Shown here: positions 1-7,990 of the stretch, one piece after another
Layout of the letters: each line of letters begins with the position of its first letter
Numbering within the stretch: the stretch's first letter is position 1
DNA from: JALYXV01 sp963791545
Lineage (GTDB): Bacteria; Actinomycetota; Acidimicrobiia; Acidimicrobiales; Palsa-688
Direction of reading: 5' to 3'
Assembly (NCBI GenBank): GCA_963791545.1
Contig: CAWBSR010000004.1
Span: 1-64,000 of the forward strand
DNA length: 64,000 bases
Position numbers and translations under genes: made by a program
The notes under the pieces: generated by a model
Seen by the model: only the letters and a program-made list of their open reading frames with translations
What the model was told of the DNA's origin: nothing
The model's database searches: none

Positions 1-2
1 GG

Positions 3-95
3 GGTGCCCTGGTAAAGGCCTCCCTGTTGAACTTTGTCAAGAGCGCCGACCTCGAACTGAGCGGCGGCGGCTATCAGATCAAGGCCAAGATCTGA
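3..95 (+). CDS. 3' end of an unidentified gene (partial)
   Basis: An open frame enters from the left edge and stops at TGA 93-95, giving about 30 residues ending in GGGYQIKAKI. The mix of charged and hydrophobic residues is protein-like, and the 190 bases up to the next gene hold no other convincing frame. I do not recognise the family. A minus-strand frame over the same bases also lacks stops, so the strand is not certain. Confidence 0.4.
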   Translation, partial: GALVKASLLNFVKSADLELSGGGYQIKAKI

Positions 96-287
96 GTAGT
101 GGAGGGCGACGATGCCGATGCGGTCGCCGACGGGCAAATGGAGCAGGGTCGGCGAAGCGGCCAGGCCGAGGTAACGCAGGATGCCGGGGGACCGGCTGGT
201 TGAGGCGGTGGTGCTCCGGTCACATTTGGCGGCTGCCGTCCGTCATAGGCCTCGAGAGTTCGCCGCTACGCACAAAGGAGAACGACG

Positions 288-677
288 ATGGCTCTGCAGG
301 TGACCAAGCTCATGCTCGGTGTCCAGGATCTCAACCGCTCCAAGCAGTTCTACCGCGACGGGCTCGGCTGCAAGATCGACCAGGATTATCCCAACTTCGT
401 GTCGTTCGACCTGGGTGATGGGTCGTCCTCGCTGGCCATCTACCCCTGGGAGGCTGCGGCCCAAGACGCCGGCGTTCCCGCCGAGGGATTCGGATTCCGG
501 GGAATCTCGCTTCACTACATAGTGGCGTCGAGCCAGGAGGTCGACGAGGTCATCGGCAACGCCGTGGCGTCGGGCGGCAGCATCGTGAAGGCAGCAGCAG
601 GCGCCCAGTGGGGCGGCTACTTCGGCTACTTCAGCGACCCCGACGGACATCTGTGGAAGGTTGCCGCCGCTTCCTGA
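288..677 (+). CDS. VOC (glyoxalase/bleomycin-resistance fold) family protein
   Basis: The 129-residue product has the two beta-alpha-beta-beta-beta halves of a vicinal oxygen chelate domain. The first half begins with VTKLMLGVQDLNRSKQFY and the second ends in the family-typical FSDPDGHLWKV. Such proteins bind a metal and act as lyases, dioxygenases or antibiotic-binding proteins; the substrate cannot be told from sequence. The start is fixed by AAAGGAG about 8 bases upstream of the ATG. It is a single-domain protein of usual length, predicted cytoplasmic, with no co-directional partner: the next gene is convergent. Confidence 0.85.
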   Translation: MALQVTKLMLGVQDLNRSKQFYRDGLGCKIDQDYPNFVSFDLGDGSSSLAIYPWEAAAQDAGVPAEGFGFRGISLHYIVASSQEVDEVIGNAVASGGSIVKAAAGAQWGGYFGYFSDPDGHLWKVAAAS

Positions 678-748
678 ACGAACCATTGCCCAAACCAGCG
701 CGGTGGCCGGGTCCTGGCCGGGTCCTGGCGGAGATGGGGGTCGGGACG

Positions 749-2050
749 TCACGGCAAGACCACGGCGGCGACGGGACCGGGCTCGGCCGCCGAGGCGGGT
801 GTGGACTGCTCGGCTGGCTCCGGCGCGGCCGGCTGACGGAGCACCAGTCGTCCCCCGGCCGCCTCGGTCAGGGTCCGGGCCAGCCCCAGGCCGAGGCCTT
901 CGTCGCCGGGGCGGACACCGTGGCCCTCGTCGTGGACGCCGATGCTCATCCCGCCTCCCACTGCGTGCGCCTCCACTGCGACGGTTCCCTCGCCGTGCGT
1001 CGTGGCGTTGTCGACCAGGATGTCGAGGATCTGGCCCAAGGTGGCGGGGGCCCGCCGGGCCGCTACCTGTTCGTCCTGGGACACCCGCAGGCGGCGGCCC
1101 CGTTGCGCCAGGAGGGGGTGCCACCGCCGTTCCAGGGCGTCGAGGATGTCGCCGACGGGAACCGAGCGGGTGACCAGCGGGCCCGCGCCAGCCGCCGCCG
1201 ATCCGTTACGGGCCAGGGTGAACAGCTGATCGAGCGTCGCTTCCAGGCGGTCGACCTCGTTGACGGCGTCGCGCAACGCCTGTTGCACGTCGACGCCCGG
1301 CGTCATCAGGGCGTTGTCGAGCGACAGGCGCAGAGCGGTGAGCGGGGTCCGCAACTGGTGCGACGCATTGGCCGTGAAACCCCGCTCCCGGGCCAGCAGT
1401 TCCCGAAGGCGTTGCGACGTGGCAGCCAGGGCCTGGCTGGCCCGGTCGACCTCGGCGATTCCCGACAGGTCGGCTTGGAGCGTGAAATCACTCTCGCCCA
1501 GGCGCCCCGCGGCGCCGATCAGGCCCTCCACCGGACGGGCCAGCCGCCGGGCCTGGCGCAGCGCAATGAGCGCCGCCGCACCGAGCGCCACCAGGCCCAG
1601 CGCCAGCATTTCCGACCACGCCCGTTCGATGCGCCCGGCCAGCGCGGCGGCCGACGACGACGCCTCCACCACCCCGAGCGTGGTCTCGTTGGCCACGATG
1701 GGCTGGGCCGACACGACCCGGGGCCCGCTCGCACTTTGGTCGGGATTTCCGGTAAGTGCCCGCCGGGCGACGACACCGGCCTGGGCGGGGCCGGAACCGG
1801 CGACCAGGTGGCCCTGGTCGTCGTAGTACGCCAGGTTGACACCGGGGGGCACCGTCGGCGGCTCGATGGGGTCGGGCCCGTGGAGGCCTTCGATCGGAAC
1901 CGCAGCCGCCGCGGTAATGGCGGCCTGCTGGAGCCGGGTCAGTTCCTGGCCCCGGTAGAGGCGGCCCAGGGCCCAGGCCAGGGGAACACCGAATACGAGG
2001 AGTGTCACCACCGTCACCGCCAAGGTGGCGGTGAGGATGCGGCGCCTCAT
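749..2050 (-). CDS. Membrane sensor histidine kinase of a two-component system
   Basis: 433 residues. A first membrane helix (about 6-28) and a second (about 149-164) bracket an extracytoplasmic sensor of roughly 120 residues; a HAMP-like linker follows. The dimerisation box holds the phospho-acceptor His231 in ASHQLRTPLTAL. The ATPase domain shows the N box (DNATTHGEG, near 348) and glycine-rich boxes (DEGHGVRP; GLGLGLARTL). The start ATG overlaps the stop of the response regulator by 4 bases, so the two are translationally coupled. The divergent ABC exporter operon is the likely target; envelope stress or an antimicrobial as the signal is inference from similar loci. Confidence 0.93.
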   Translation of the reverse strand: MRRRILTATLAVTVVTLLVFGVPLAWALGRLYRGQELTRLQQAAITAAAAVPIEGLHGPDPIEPPTVPPGVNLAYYDDQGHLVAGSGPAQAGVVARRALTGNPDQSASGPRVVSAQPIVANETTLGVVEASSSAAALAGRIERAWSEMLALGLVALGAAALIALRQARRLARPVEGLIGAAGRLGESDFTLQADLSGIAEVDRASQALAATSQRLRELLARERGFTANASHQLRTPLTALRLSLDNALMTPGVDVQQALRDAVNEVDRLEATLDQLFTLARNGSAAAGAGPLVTRSVPVGDILDALERRWHPLLAQRGRRLRVSQDEQVAARRAPATLGQILDILVDNATTHGEGTVAVEAHAVGGGMSIGVHDEGHGVRPGDEGLGLGLARTLTEAAGGRLVLRQPAAPEPAEQSTPASAAEPGPVAAVVLP

Positions 2051-2769
2051 GCCAGGCGGGCCGGCGCGGGCGGGAGAGACACGACATCCTCGAGGCGGTA
2101 TCCCACGCTGCGAATGGTCGTGATGAGGCTGGGGCCATGCGGCTGGTCGACCTTGCGGCGCAAGGCCGACACGTGCATGTCGAGGGTCTTGGTGGCGCTG
2201 TCGAAGTGCTGGTCCCAGACCTCGGCCATCAGGCGGCGCCGGGACACGACCCGCCCCGCGTCGAGCGCCAGCACCGCCAGCAGATCGAACTCCCGGGCCC
2301 GTAACTCGACCTCCTCGCCATTCACGGTGCAGCGACGGGCGCCGAGATCCACATGGAGGGGACCGGCGACGGTGGCCACCTCCACCGCGTCGGGCTCGTC
2401 ACCCTGTCGGCGCCGCAAACGGGCCCGGAGCCGGGCCAGCAGCTCCGCCAGCCGGAACGGCTTGACGATGTAGTCGTCGGCGCCGGCGTCCAACCCGATC
2501 ACGACGTCGATCTCCTCCTGCCGGGCCGTGACGACCACGATCTCGAGGACGGGGTAACGGTCCCGGAGGCGGCGGCACACCTCGATACCGTCCATGTCGG
2601 GCAGACCGAGGTCGAGGAGCACCAAATCGGTGGCGGTGGCGGCCTGGCGCAGGGCCTCGCAGCCAGTGCGGGCCCAGGTGACTGTGGCCCCTTGGCCGGT
2701 CAGGGCCTGGACCAGGGACCGCCCGATCGCCTCATCGTCTTCCACGACCAGAAGGGAGGAGCCGCGCAC
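2047..2769 (-). CDS. OmpR/PhoB-family response regulator
   Basis: 240 residues: a receiver domain (1-120) with acidic residues ED(D) at 10-12, phospho-acceptor Asp53 in LLDLGLPDMDG, Thr81 and Lys103 in VKPF, then a winged-helix DNA-binding domain ending in the typical TIRSVGYRLE. It is the partner of the kinase that follows with a 4-base overlap. The GTG start lies 8 bases after TAACAT with no Shine-Dalgarno, suggesting a leaderless transcript. A 7-4-7 direct repeat in the intergenic region is its probable binding site, implying autoregulation and control of the divergent operon. Confidence 0.94.
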   Translation of the reverse strand: MRGSSLLVVEDDEAIGRSLVQALTGQGATVTWARTGCEALRQAATATDLVLLDLGLPDMDGIEVCRRLRDRYPVLEIVVVTARQEEIDVVIGLDAGADDYIVKPFRLAELLARLRARLRRRQGDEPDAVEVATVAGPLHVDLGARRCTVNGEEVELRAREFDLLAVLALDAGRVVSRRRLMAEVWDQHFDSATKTLDMHVSALRRKVDQPHGPSLITTIRSVGYRLEDVVSLPPAPARLA

Positions 2770-2777
2770 CGGGGCCG

Positions 2778-2783
2778 ATGTTA
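2778..2783 (-). promoter_or_regulatory. Candidate -10 box (TAACAT) of the response-regulator operon
   Basis: TANNNT element 8 bases before the GTG start, in a gene with no ribosome-binding site. This spacing puts the transcription start at or next to the start codon. Confidence 0.5.
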
Positions 2784-2815
2784 CGGTCGCCGGGGACCGC
2801 GGCCGCAGCCGCCGC

Positions 2816-2833
2816 GGTTTACCCGCGGTTTAC
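2816..2833 (+). promoter_or_regulatory. Predicted OmpR-family operator (7-4-7 direct repeat)
   Basis: GGTTTAC occurs twice, at 2816-2822 and 2827-2833, separated by CCGC, an 11-base period. OmpR/PhoB-family regulators bind tandem half-sites of this spacing on one face of the helix. It lies between the divergent response regulator and the lipoprotein/ABC operon, about 47-64 bases before each predicted transcription start, so one bound dimer could serve both. Confidence 0.6.
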
Positions 2834-2866
2834 TGAGCCCGGGGGCCTGGTTGACGGGGCCATTCC

Positions 2867-2872
2867 TAGGGT
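2867..2872 (+). promoter_or_regulatory. Candidate -10 box (TAGGGT) of the lipoprotein-ABC operon
   Basis: TANNNT element exactly 7 bases before the ATG at 2880. It fits a leaderless transcript, although AGGG just before the ATG could act as a very close Shine-Dalgarno. No matching -35 box is evident, in keeping with activation from the upstream direct repeat. Confidence 0.45.
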
Positions 2873-2879
2873 CAGGGAC

Positions 2880-3563
2880 ATGAAAGCTTGGTCACCGCGG
2901 CGGTCCCGACGGGCAATTCTGTTATTGGCAATGACAATGGGGGTGGTCTCGGCCTGCAGTTCCGGCGGCTCAGGCACCCCCGGCGGCGCCAGATCGAGCA
3001 CCGTGCCCGTTGCTGGCGGCGCCCCGAGCACCGCCGCCAAGGCCGGCTGCCACTCGACCACCTCGGCCACGGGCGGCTCGGGTGGGGGCGACGTCCTCGT
3101 CCCCGGCGACATCCCCGACAACGCCCACTATGTCCACTACGTCTCACCCGACGGCTACCGGATCGACCATCCCGAGGGATGGGCCCAGGCCAGCGCCGGC
3201 GGCGCAGTCACCTTCACCGACAAGTTCAACTCCATCCGGGTGGAGACCACAGCTGTGCCGACCGCGCCCTCTGTCGCGTCGGCGCAGGCCAATGAGGTGC
3301 CCGCTCTGCAGTCGTCGGCGCCCTGTTTCGAGGCCGGGAAGGTCACCTCGGTCAGCCGGAAAGCGGGGCCCGCCATCCTGATCACCTACCGGGCCAATTC
3401 CCCCGCTGACCCGACGACCGGCAAGGTGGTCCTCCAGGACGTCGAGCGCTACGAGTTCTGGCAGGGCGGCAAGCAGGCGACGATCACGCTGTCATCGCCC
3501 AAGGGCTCCGACAATGTGGACCCGTGGCGCAATGTCACCGACTCGTTCATGTGGGGCGGGTGA
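2880..3563 (+). CDS. Secreted lipoprotein, first gene of an ABC export operon
   Basis: 227 residues from the ATG at 2880. Basic residues, a hydrophobic segment and a lipobox (VVSAC, Cys near 25) mark a lipoprotein signal peptide; a Gly/Ser/Thr-rich spacer follows. The mature domain (from about residue 80) contains YVSPDGYRIDHPEGW, resembling surface lipoproteins of the PsbP/LpqN type that bind small hydrophobic ligands (tentative). Its stop overlaps the start of the ABC ATPase by 4 bases (GTGA), so it is co-translated with the exporter and may act as its periplasmic partner. In-frame codons upstream of 2880 were rejected because they delay the signal peptide. Confidence 0.8.
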   Translation: MKAWSPRRSRRAILLLAMTMGVVSACSSGGSGTPGGARSSTVPVAGGAPSTAAKAGCHSTTSATGGSGGGDVLVPGDIPDNAHYVHYVSPDGYRIDHPEGWAQASAGGAVTFTDKFNSIRVETTAVPTAPSVASAQANEVPALQSSAPCFEAGKVTSVSRKAGPAILITYRANSPADPTTGKVVLQDVERYEFWQGGKQATITLSSPKGSDNVDPWRNVTDSFMWGG

Positions 3564-4303
3564 GCGTGGCTGAGGCACCCTCGCCGGTGATCGAGGCCAC
3601 CGAGCTGTACCGCTTCTACCACGCCGGCGACGACGAGGTCATGGCCCTGCGGGGGGTGTCCCTGTCGGTGCGCCCCGCCGAGTTCGTGGCCGTGGTGGGA
3701 CCGTCAGGGTCGGGAAAAACGACGCTCCTCGCCTGTCTGGCCGGTCTCGACGATCCCGACGGCGGCGTGGTCAGGGTGGCCGGCCGGGTCATGAGCCGGC
3801 GTCCGGAACAGGAGAGGGCGAGGTTGCGGGCTCGCCACCTTGGCATCGTTCTGCAATCGGCGAACCTGATCGACCACCTCACGGTGAACGGCAATCTCCG
3901 CCAGGCCCAGCGCCTGGCGGCCCGGGCCGGCGAGGCGCCCCGGGCGGCCGGCGAGGGCCCGGGCGGCCGCGGCCACCGGGATGCGGAGCGCGGTCGGGCC
4001 GACATTGAGGAACTGCTCGAACAGGTGGGGCTCTCGGGCCGCAGCCGGGCCTACCCGGCCCAGCTGTCCGGCGGCGAGGCGGTGCGAGCCGGGCTGGCGG
4101 TGGCGCTGGTCAACCGGCCTCCGATCCTGCTCGGCGACGAACCGACCGCCGAAGTGGACCGGGTCACCGAGTCGCGTCTGATCGACCTGCTCCGCGCCGA
4201 GGTGGCGAGGGGACCGGCGCTCGTCGTGGCCACCCACAGCAACGCGCTGGCCGAGGCCGCCGACCGGGTCGTGCGCCTCGCTGACGGCCGGAGGGTCGCG
4301 TGA
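3560..4303 (+). CDS. ABC transporter ATP-binding protein (MacB/LolD-like), degenerate signature
   Basis: 247 residues from the GTG at 3560, which overlaps the preceding stop. Walker A is GPSGSGKTTLL, Walker B ILLGDEPTAEVD and the switch histidine lies in ATHS. The signature LSGGEAVRAGLA lacks the usual Q and R of LSGGQ..R, and a Gly/Arg-rich insert of about 25 residues sits between the Q loop and the signature. With the next ATPase it probably forms a heterodimer in which one ATP site is weak (inference). Partner membrane protein: the FtsX-like permease two genes on. Confidence 0.88.
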   Translation: MSVAEAPSPVIEATELYRFYHAGDDEVMALRGVSLSVRPAEFVAVVGPSGSGKTTLLACLAGLDDPDGGVVRVAGRVMSRRPEQERARLRARHLGIVLQSANLIDHLTVNGNLRQAQRLAARAGEAPRAAGEGPGGRGHRDAERGRADIEELLEQVGLSGRSRAYPAQLSGGEAVRAGLAVALVNRPPILLGDEPTAEVDRVTESRLIDLLRAEVARGPALVVATHSNALAEAADRVVRLADGRRVA

Positions 4304-4992
4304 CGAGCGAACCCGACGATCTGGTCGTGGCTCACGACGTTTCCCGGACCTATGGGCATGGCGTGACCGCGGTTGTCGCGGTGCACGGCGTGACCTGCCG
4401 GATCCGGGCGGGCCAGCAAATCGCGCTGGTCGGCCCATCCGGGTCCGGGAAGTCGACCCTTCTGCATCTGCTGGCGGGCCTGGACACCCCCACCACGGGC
4501 GAACTGCGTTGGCCGGGCCTGGGCGACGTGCCATCCCGCCTGCCGTCGGGAACCGTCGGCCTGGTTTTCCAGGGCCCGAGCCTGCTGCCGGACCTCGACG
4601 TGGCCGAAAACGTCTCCCTTCCCCTGATCCTGTCCGGCCACCACGACGGCGAGGCCCGGGGGGCCGCCCTCGCCCTTCTCGGCGACCTCGACCTGGTGGA
4701 TCTGGCCGCCAAGATGCCCGGCGAGATCTCCGGCGGCCAGGCGCAACGGGTGGCGGTGGCCCGGGCCCTGATCGGCAATCCCAAGCTCATCTGCGCCGAT
4801 GAGCCCACCGGCCAGCTCGACCACGCCAGCGCGGCCACGGTCATCGCCCTGCTCACCGCCCGGGCCCGGCGGCTGGGTGCCGGCCTCCTCGTCACCACCC
4901 ATGATCCGTTGATCGCCGGTCAACTGGCTCACGAGTGGCGGATGCTGGACGGTCGCCCGCTGACCGGCGACGTCCAGGCAGTGCGGTCATGA
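4300..4992 (+). CDS. ABC transporter ATP-binding protein (MacB/LolD-like)
   Basis: 230 residues, starting at a GTG that overlaps the previous stop by 4 bases. Canonical Walker A (GPSGSGKSTLL), signature (ISGGQAQRVAVARAL), Walker B (LICADEPTGQLD) and H-loop (TTHD) are all present, so this is the catalytically complete member of the ATPase pair. Tight coupling on both sides (GTGA and ATGA) supports one complex of two ATPases and one large FtsX-type permease. Confidence 0.92.
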   Translation: MTSEPDDLVVAHDVSRTYGHGVTAVVAVHGVTCRIRAGQQIALVGPSGSGKSTLLHLLAGLDTPTTGELRWPGLGDVPSRLPSGTVGLVFQGPSLLPDLDVAENVSLPLILSGHHDGEARGAALALLGDLDLVDLAAKMPGEISGGQAQRVAVARALIGNPKLICADEPTGQLDHASAATVIALLTARARRLGAGLLVTTHDPLIAGQLAHEWRMLDGRPLTGDVQAVRS

Positions 4993-7664
4993 ACGCCGCC
5001 GCCTGGCTGCTGGGCCTGGTGCGCCGGCGCCCGTGGCGGTTGCTCGGGGCTCTGGTCGGCGTCGCGGTGGCGGTGGCGCTACTGGCTTCGATCGCCGCCT
5101 TCTTGTCCGGTGCCCGGCAAACCATGACGACCGCGGCCACCCGGCAGGTCGCGGTTGACTGGCAGGTGGAGGTCCACCGGGGCACCGACCCCGCGGTGGC
5201 CTGGGCCGCGGTGCAGGCCGCCCACCCGGTGCAGGCCGCCCTTCCGGTCGGCTTTGGCACGATCACCGGCCTCCAGGCGGCGACCAACGGCACCCTCCAA
5301 ACCACCGGTCCCGGCGTCGCCTTGGGCCTTCCCGCCGCCTATGCCACCACGTTCCCCGGCGAAGTACGACTGCTGGCGGGCGACGGCTCCGGCGTCTTGT
5401 TGGCCCAGCAGACGGCGGCCAATCTCCACGCGGGACCGGGCGACACCGTCACCTTGGGCCGGGAGGGCCTGGCGCCCCTCGAACTGCCGGTGAGCGGCGT
5501 CATCGACCTACCCCAGGCCGATTCACTGTTCCAGACCGTGGGGGCACCGGCGGGCTCTCAGCTCTCGGCCCCGCCGGACAACGTGATCCTGTTGCCCGAG
5601 GCCCTGTGGCACCAGGCGTTCGACCCCCTACAGGCGGCCCGGCCGGACCTGGTGCACCTGCAGGTGCATGCCCGGCTCGACCACCGCCTGGCTCACGACC
5701 CGGCGGCCGCCTTCACGTCGGTCATCGGCGCCGCCCACAACCTCGAAGCGAGGCTTGTTGGTGGAGTCACGGTGGGCAACAACCTGGCCGCCGCCCTCGA
5801 CGGAGCTCGCCAGGACGCCCTCTACGCCCAGATCCTGTTCATCCTGTTGGGTTTGCCCGGCGTTGCCCTGGCCGGTCTCCTCACCGCCAGTGTGGCGGCC
5901 GCGGCCGCCGATCGCCGACGCCGGGAACTGGGCCTGCTGCGGGTCCGGGGCGCCACCGTTGGCAACATGGTGGCCCTGGCGGCGGCCGAGGCCGGCGCCG
6001 TGGCACTGGTAGGCGGGGCGCTGGGCCTGGCCGCCGCCGCCATCGTGGGCCGGGCTTCCTTCGGCTCTGCGACCTTCGGCGCCTCGACCGCCTCCGGCAT
6101 CGGGTGGGCCGGGGGATCGGTTGCGGTGGGCGTGCTGATTGCTGGATGGGCGTTGGTGGTTCCCGCCTGGCGCGACGCCCGCCGGGTGACGGTTGCTGCC
6201 GCCCGCCAGACCGCCCCCCCGGCCCGGCGCCCGTGGTGGATCAGAGCGAACCTCGACCTGGCGCTGCTGGCCGTGGCGGGCCTGGTGTTCTGGCTGACCA
6301 GCCGGGCCGGTTACCAGATCGTGCTGGTCCCCGAAGGCTTGCCGACGCTGTCGGTGAGCTACTGGGCCCTCTCGGGCCCCCTGCTCTTCTGGTCTGGCTG
6401 CGGGCTGTTGGCCTGGCGGCTGGCCCACGCCTTGTTCGGACGGGGGCGGCGACTGGTGGCCTACGCGGCCCGGCCCGTCGCCGGCGGGCTGGCGGCAACG
6501 GTCGCCGCCAGCCTCTCCCGGCAGCGAAGCCGCCTGGCCCAGCCGGTGGCGCTGGTCGCGCTAACAGTGGCCTTCGCCGCCTCGACGGCAGTATTCAACA
6601 CGACCTACCACCATCAGGCCGGCGTCGACGCCGTCCTCACCAACGGCGGCGATGTAACCGTCACCTATCCCGGAGCCAGCAACGCCCCGCCCACCCTGGC
6701 CGCCCAGCTAACTGGGATCCCCGGTGTCCGCCACGTCGAACCCCTGGCGCACCGTTTCGCCTACGTCGGCGCCGACCTGCAGGACCTGTTCGGGGTGCGG
6801 GCGGACACCGTCGTCAACGGCGCCCAACTCCAGGATTCCTACTTCCGGGGGGTGAGCGCCCGCGGCCTGGCCCGGCAACTGGCCCAACAACGCGACGGCA
6901 TCGCGGTCAGCGCGGAGACGGTGAAGGATTTCCAGTTGAAGCCCGGCGACCAGCTGCACCTCCGGTTGCGCGACGCCGGGTCGGGCCAGTTGACCGAGGT
7001 CGCCTTCCATTACGTCGGTGTCGCCAAGGAATTCCCGACCGCTCCTCGCGACAGCTTCCTCATTGCCAACGCCGATTACCTGGCCGCCCAAACGGGGACT
7101 CCGGGCATCAACAGCCTCCTCATTTCCACGTCATCGGGCTCGGGATCCAACGGTCCCATGGCAGTCGCGGCCCGGGTCCGGGCCCATGTCGGGCCGGCGG
7201 CCGCGGTACGGGATGTGGTCACCAGCCGCCAGGTCGTGGGCTCTTCTCTCACCGCCGTAGACCTGTCGGGCCTGACCCGGGTCGAACTCGGTTTCTCGCT
7301 GTTGCTGGCGGCGGCCGCCACCGGGCTGGTGCTGGGGCTGGGGCTCAACGAACGGCGCCGCAGCTTCGCCATCGCTCGGGCCCTCGGGGCCCGGCACCGT
7401 CAGGTGGCGGCGTTCGTCCGGGTGGAGGCGGCCCTGGTCACCATCGCCGGCGTGGTCCTGGGCGGCGCCATCGGCTGGGGTCTGGCCCAGATGCTGGTCA
7501 AGATCCTGACCGGGGTCTTCGACCCCGCCCCCACCGCCTTGACCGTGCCGTGGAATTATCTGGTGAGCATGGTGGGCCTCGCCATCGTGGCCGCCGCCAG
7601 CGCCGGCGAGCTCACGGTGCGAGCGACCCGCCGCCCCATCGTGGAGACCATTCGCGACCTCTGA
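4989..7664 (+). CDS. FtsX/MacB-type ABC transporter permease (duplicated)
   Basis: 891 residues from the ATG at 4989, which overlaps the ATPase stop by 4 bases. An N-terminal membrane helix is followed by a large extracytoplasmic domain, three helices, further helices in the middle, a second extracytoplasmic domain and three C-terminal helices: two fused FtsX modules, as in actinobacterial antimicrobial-peptide or lipoprotein exporters. FtsX-type transporters act as mechanotransmitters or exporters rather than importers. Its place beside a lipoprotein and a two-component system points to a cell-envelope stress or peptide-resistance system (inference). Confidence 0.9.
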   Translation: MNAAAWLLGLVRRRPWRLLGALVGVAVAVALLASIAAFLSGARQTMTTAATRQVAVDWQVEVHRGTDPAVAWAAVQAAHPVQAALPVGFGTITGLQAATNGTLQTTGPGVALGLPAAYATTFPGEVRLLAGDGSGVLLAQQTAANLHAGPGDTVTLGREGLAPLELPVSGVIDLPQADSLFQTVGAPAGSQLSAPPDNVILLPEALWHQAFDPLQAARPDLVHLQVHARLDHRLAHDPAAAFTSVIGAAHNLEARLVGGVTVGNNLAAALDGARQDALYAQILFILLGLPGVALAGLLTASVAAAAADRRRRELGLLRVRGATVGNMVALAAAEAGAVALVGGALGLAAAAIVGRASFGSATFGASTASGIGWAGGSVAVGVLIAGWALVVPAWRDARRVTVAAARQTAPPARRPWWIRANLDLALLAVAGLVFWLTSRAGYQIVLVPEGLPTLSVSYWALSGPLLFWSGCGLLAWRLAHALFGRGRRLVAYAARPVAGGLAATVAASLSRQRSRLAQPVALVALTVAFAASTAVFNTTYHHQAGVDAVLTNGGDVTVTYPGASNAPPTLAAQLTGIPGVRHVEPLAHRFAYVGADLQDLFGVRADTVVNGAQLQDSYFRGVSARGLARQLAQQRDGIAVSAETVKDFQLKPGDQLHLRLRDAGSGQLTEVAFHYVGVAKEFPTAPRDSFLIANADYLAAQTGTPGINSLLISTSSGSGSNGPMAVAARVRAHVGPAAAVRDVVTSRQVVGSSLTAVDLSGLTRVELGFSLLLAAAATGLVLGLGLNERRRSFAIARALGARHRQVAAFVRVEAALVTIAGVVLGGAIGWGLAQMLVKILTGVFDPAPTALTVPWNYLVSMVGLAIVAAASAGELTVRATRRPIVETIRDL

Positions 7665-7713
7665 GCCCGGGGGCGAGGATGGACTGGTGCCGAGACCCGA
7701 GGTTCTTGGGACT

Positions 7714-7733
7714 GGGCCGCCTGGTGGCGGCTC
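7714..7733. terminator. Possible hairpin between convergent genes
   Basis: GCCGCC-TGGT-GGCGGC, extendable by one GC and one GU pair, lies between the ends of the permease gene and the small minus-strand gene. There is no T-run on either strand, so function as an intrinsic terminator is uncertain. Confidence 0.3.
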
Positions 7734-7780
7734 ATCTGACCGCCCGAGCCCGAAGAACGAGCGCGGGGTCGGTATCCCCA

Positions 7781-7954
7781 CTAACCAGGGGCGCCGGGCT
7801 CAGCTTCGGCGGGTGGGGTTGCCAACTTTCTGGCCTCCAGCTTTTGCCGCTCGATCTCGGCGGCAACCGCCTGACGAATCACACTCGCCATGTCTACGGC
7901 GCCGTCAGGGCCGGTGGCCACGTTGTTGGTGTCGGCTTTTCTGATCTGGCCCAT
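7781..7954 (-). CDS. Small protein of 57 residues, function unknown
   Basis: A short frame starts MGQIRKADTNNVATG and ends in an Ala/Pro/Glu-rich tail. GAGGAG sits about 5 bases upstream of the ATG, better than most sites in this window. The middle (DMASVIRQAVAAEIERQKLE) is a predicted amphipathic helix. It has no signal peptide or membrane segment. It lies downstream of the minus-strand YceI-like gene with a 36-base gap, so it may be its distal operon partner. I do not recognise the family. Confidence 0.65.
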   Translation of the reverse strand: MGQIRKADTNNVATGPDGAVDMASVIRQAVAAEIERQKLEARKLATPPAEAEPGAPG

Positions 7955-7990
7955 GGCGCTCCTCGGTTGCCTACGAGGGTACGGCGGCGC

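Noticed and set aside
1..240. Minus-strand frame with YLGLAASPTLLHLPVGDR and GIVALHYSD
   Set aside because: Looks partly protein-like but has no start signal and no family match, and competes with a plus-strand C-terminus; left unannotated.
608..2473. 621-residue plus-strand frame over the two-component genes
   Set aside because: Arg/Gly/Pro-rich antisense shadow of the kinase and regulator, which have full domain structure on the other strand.
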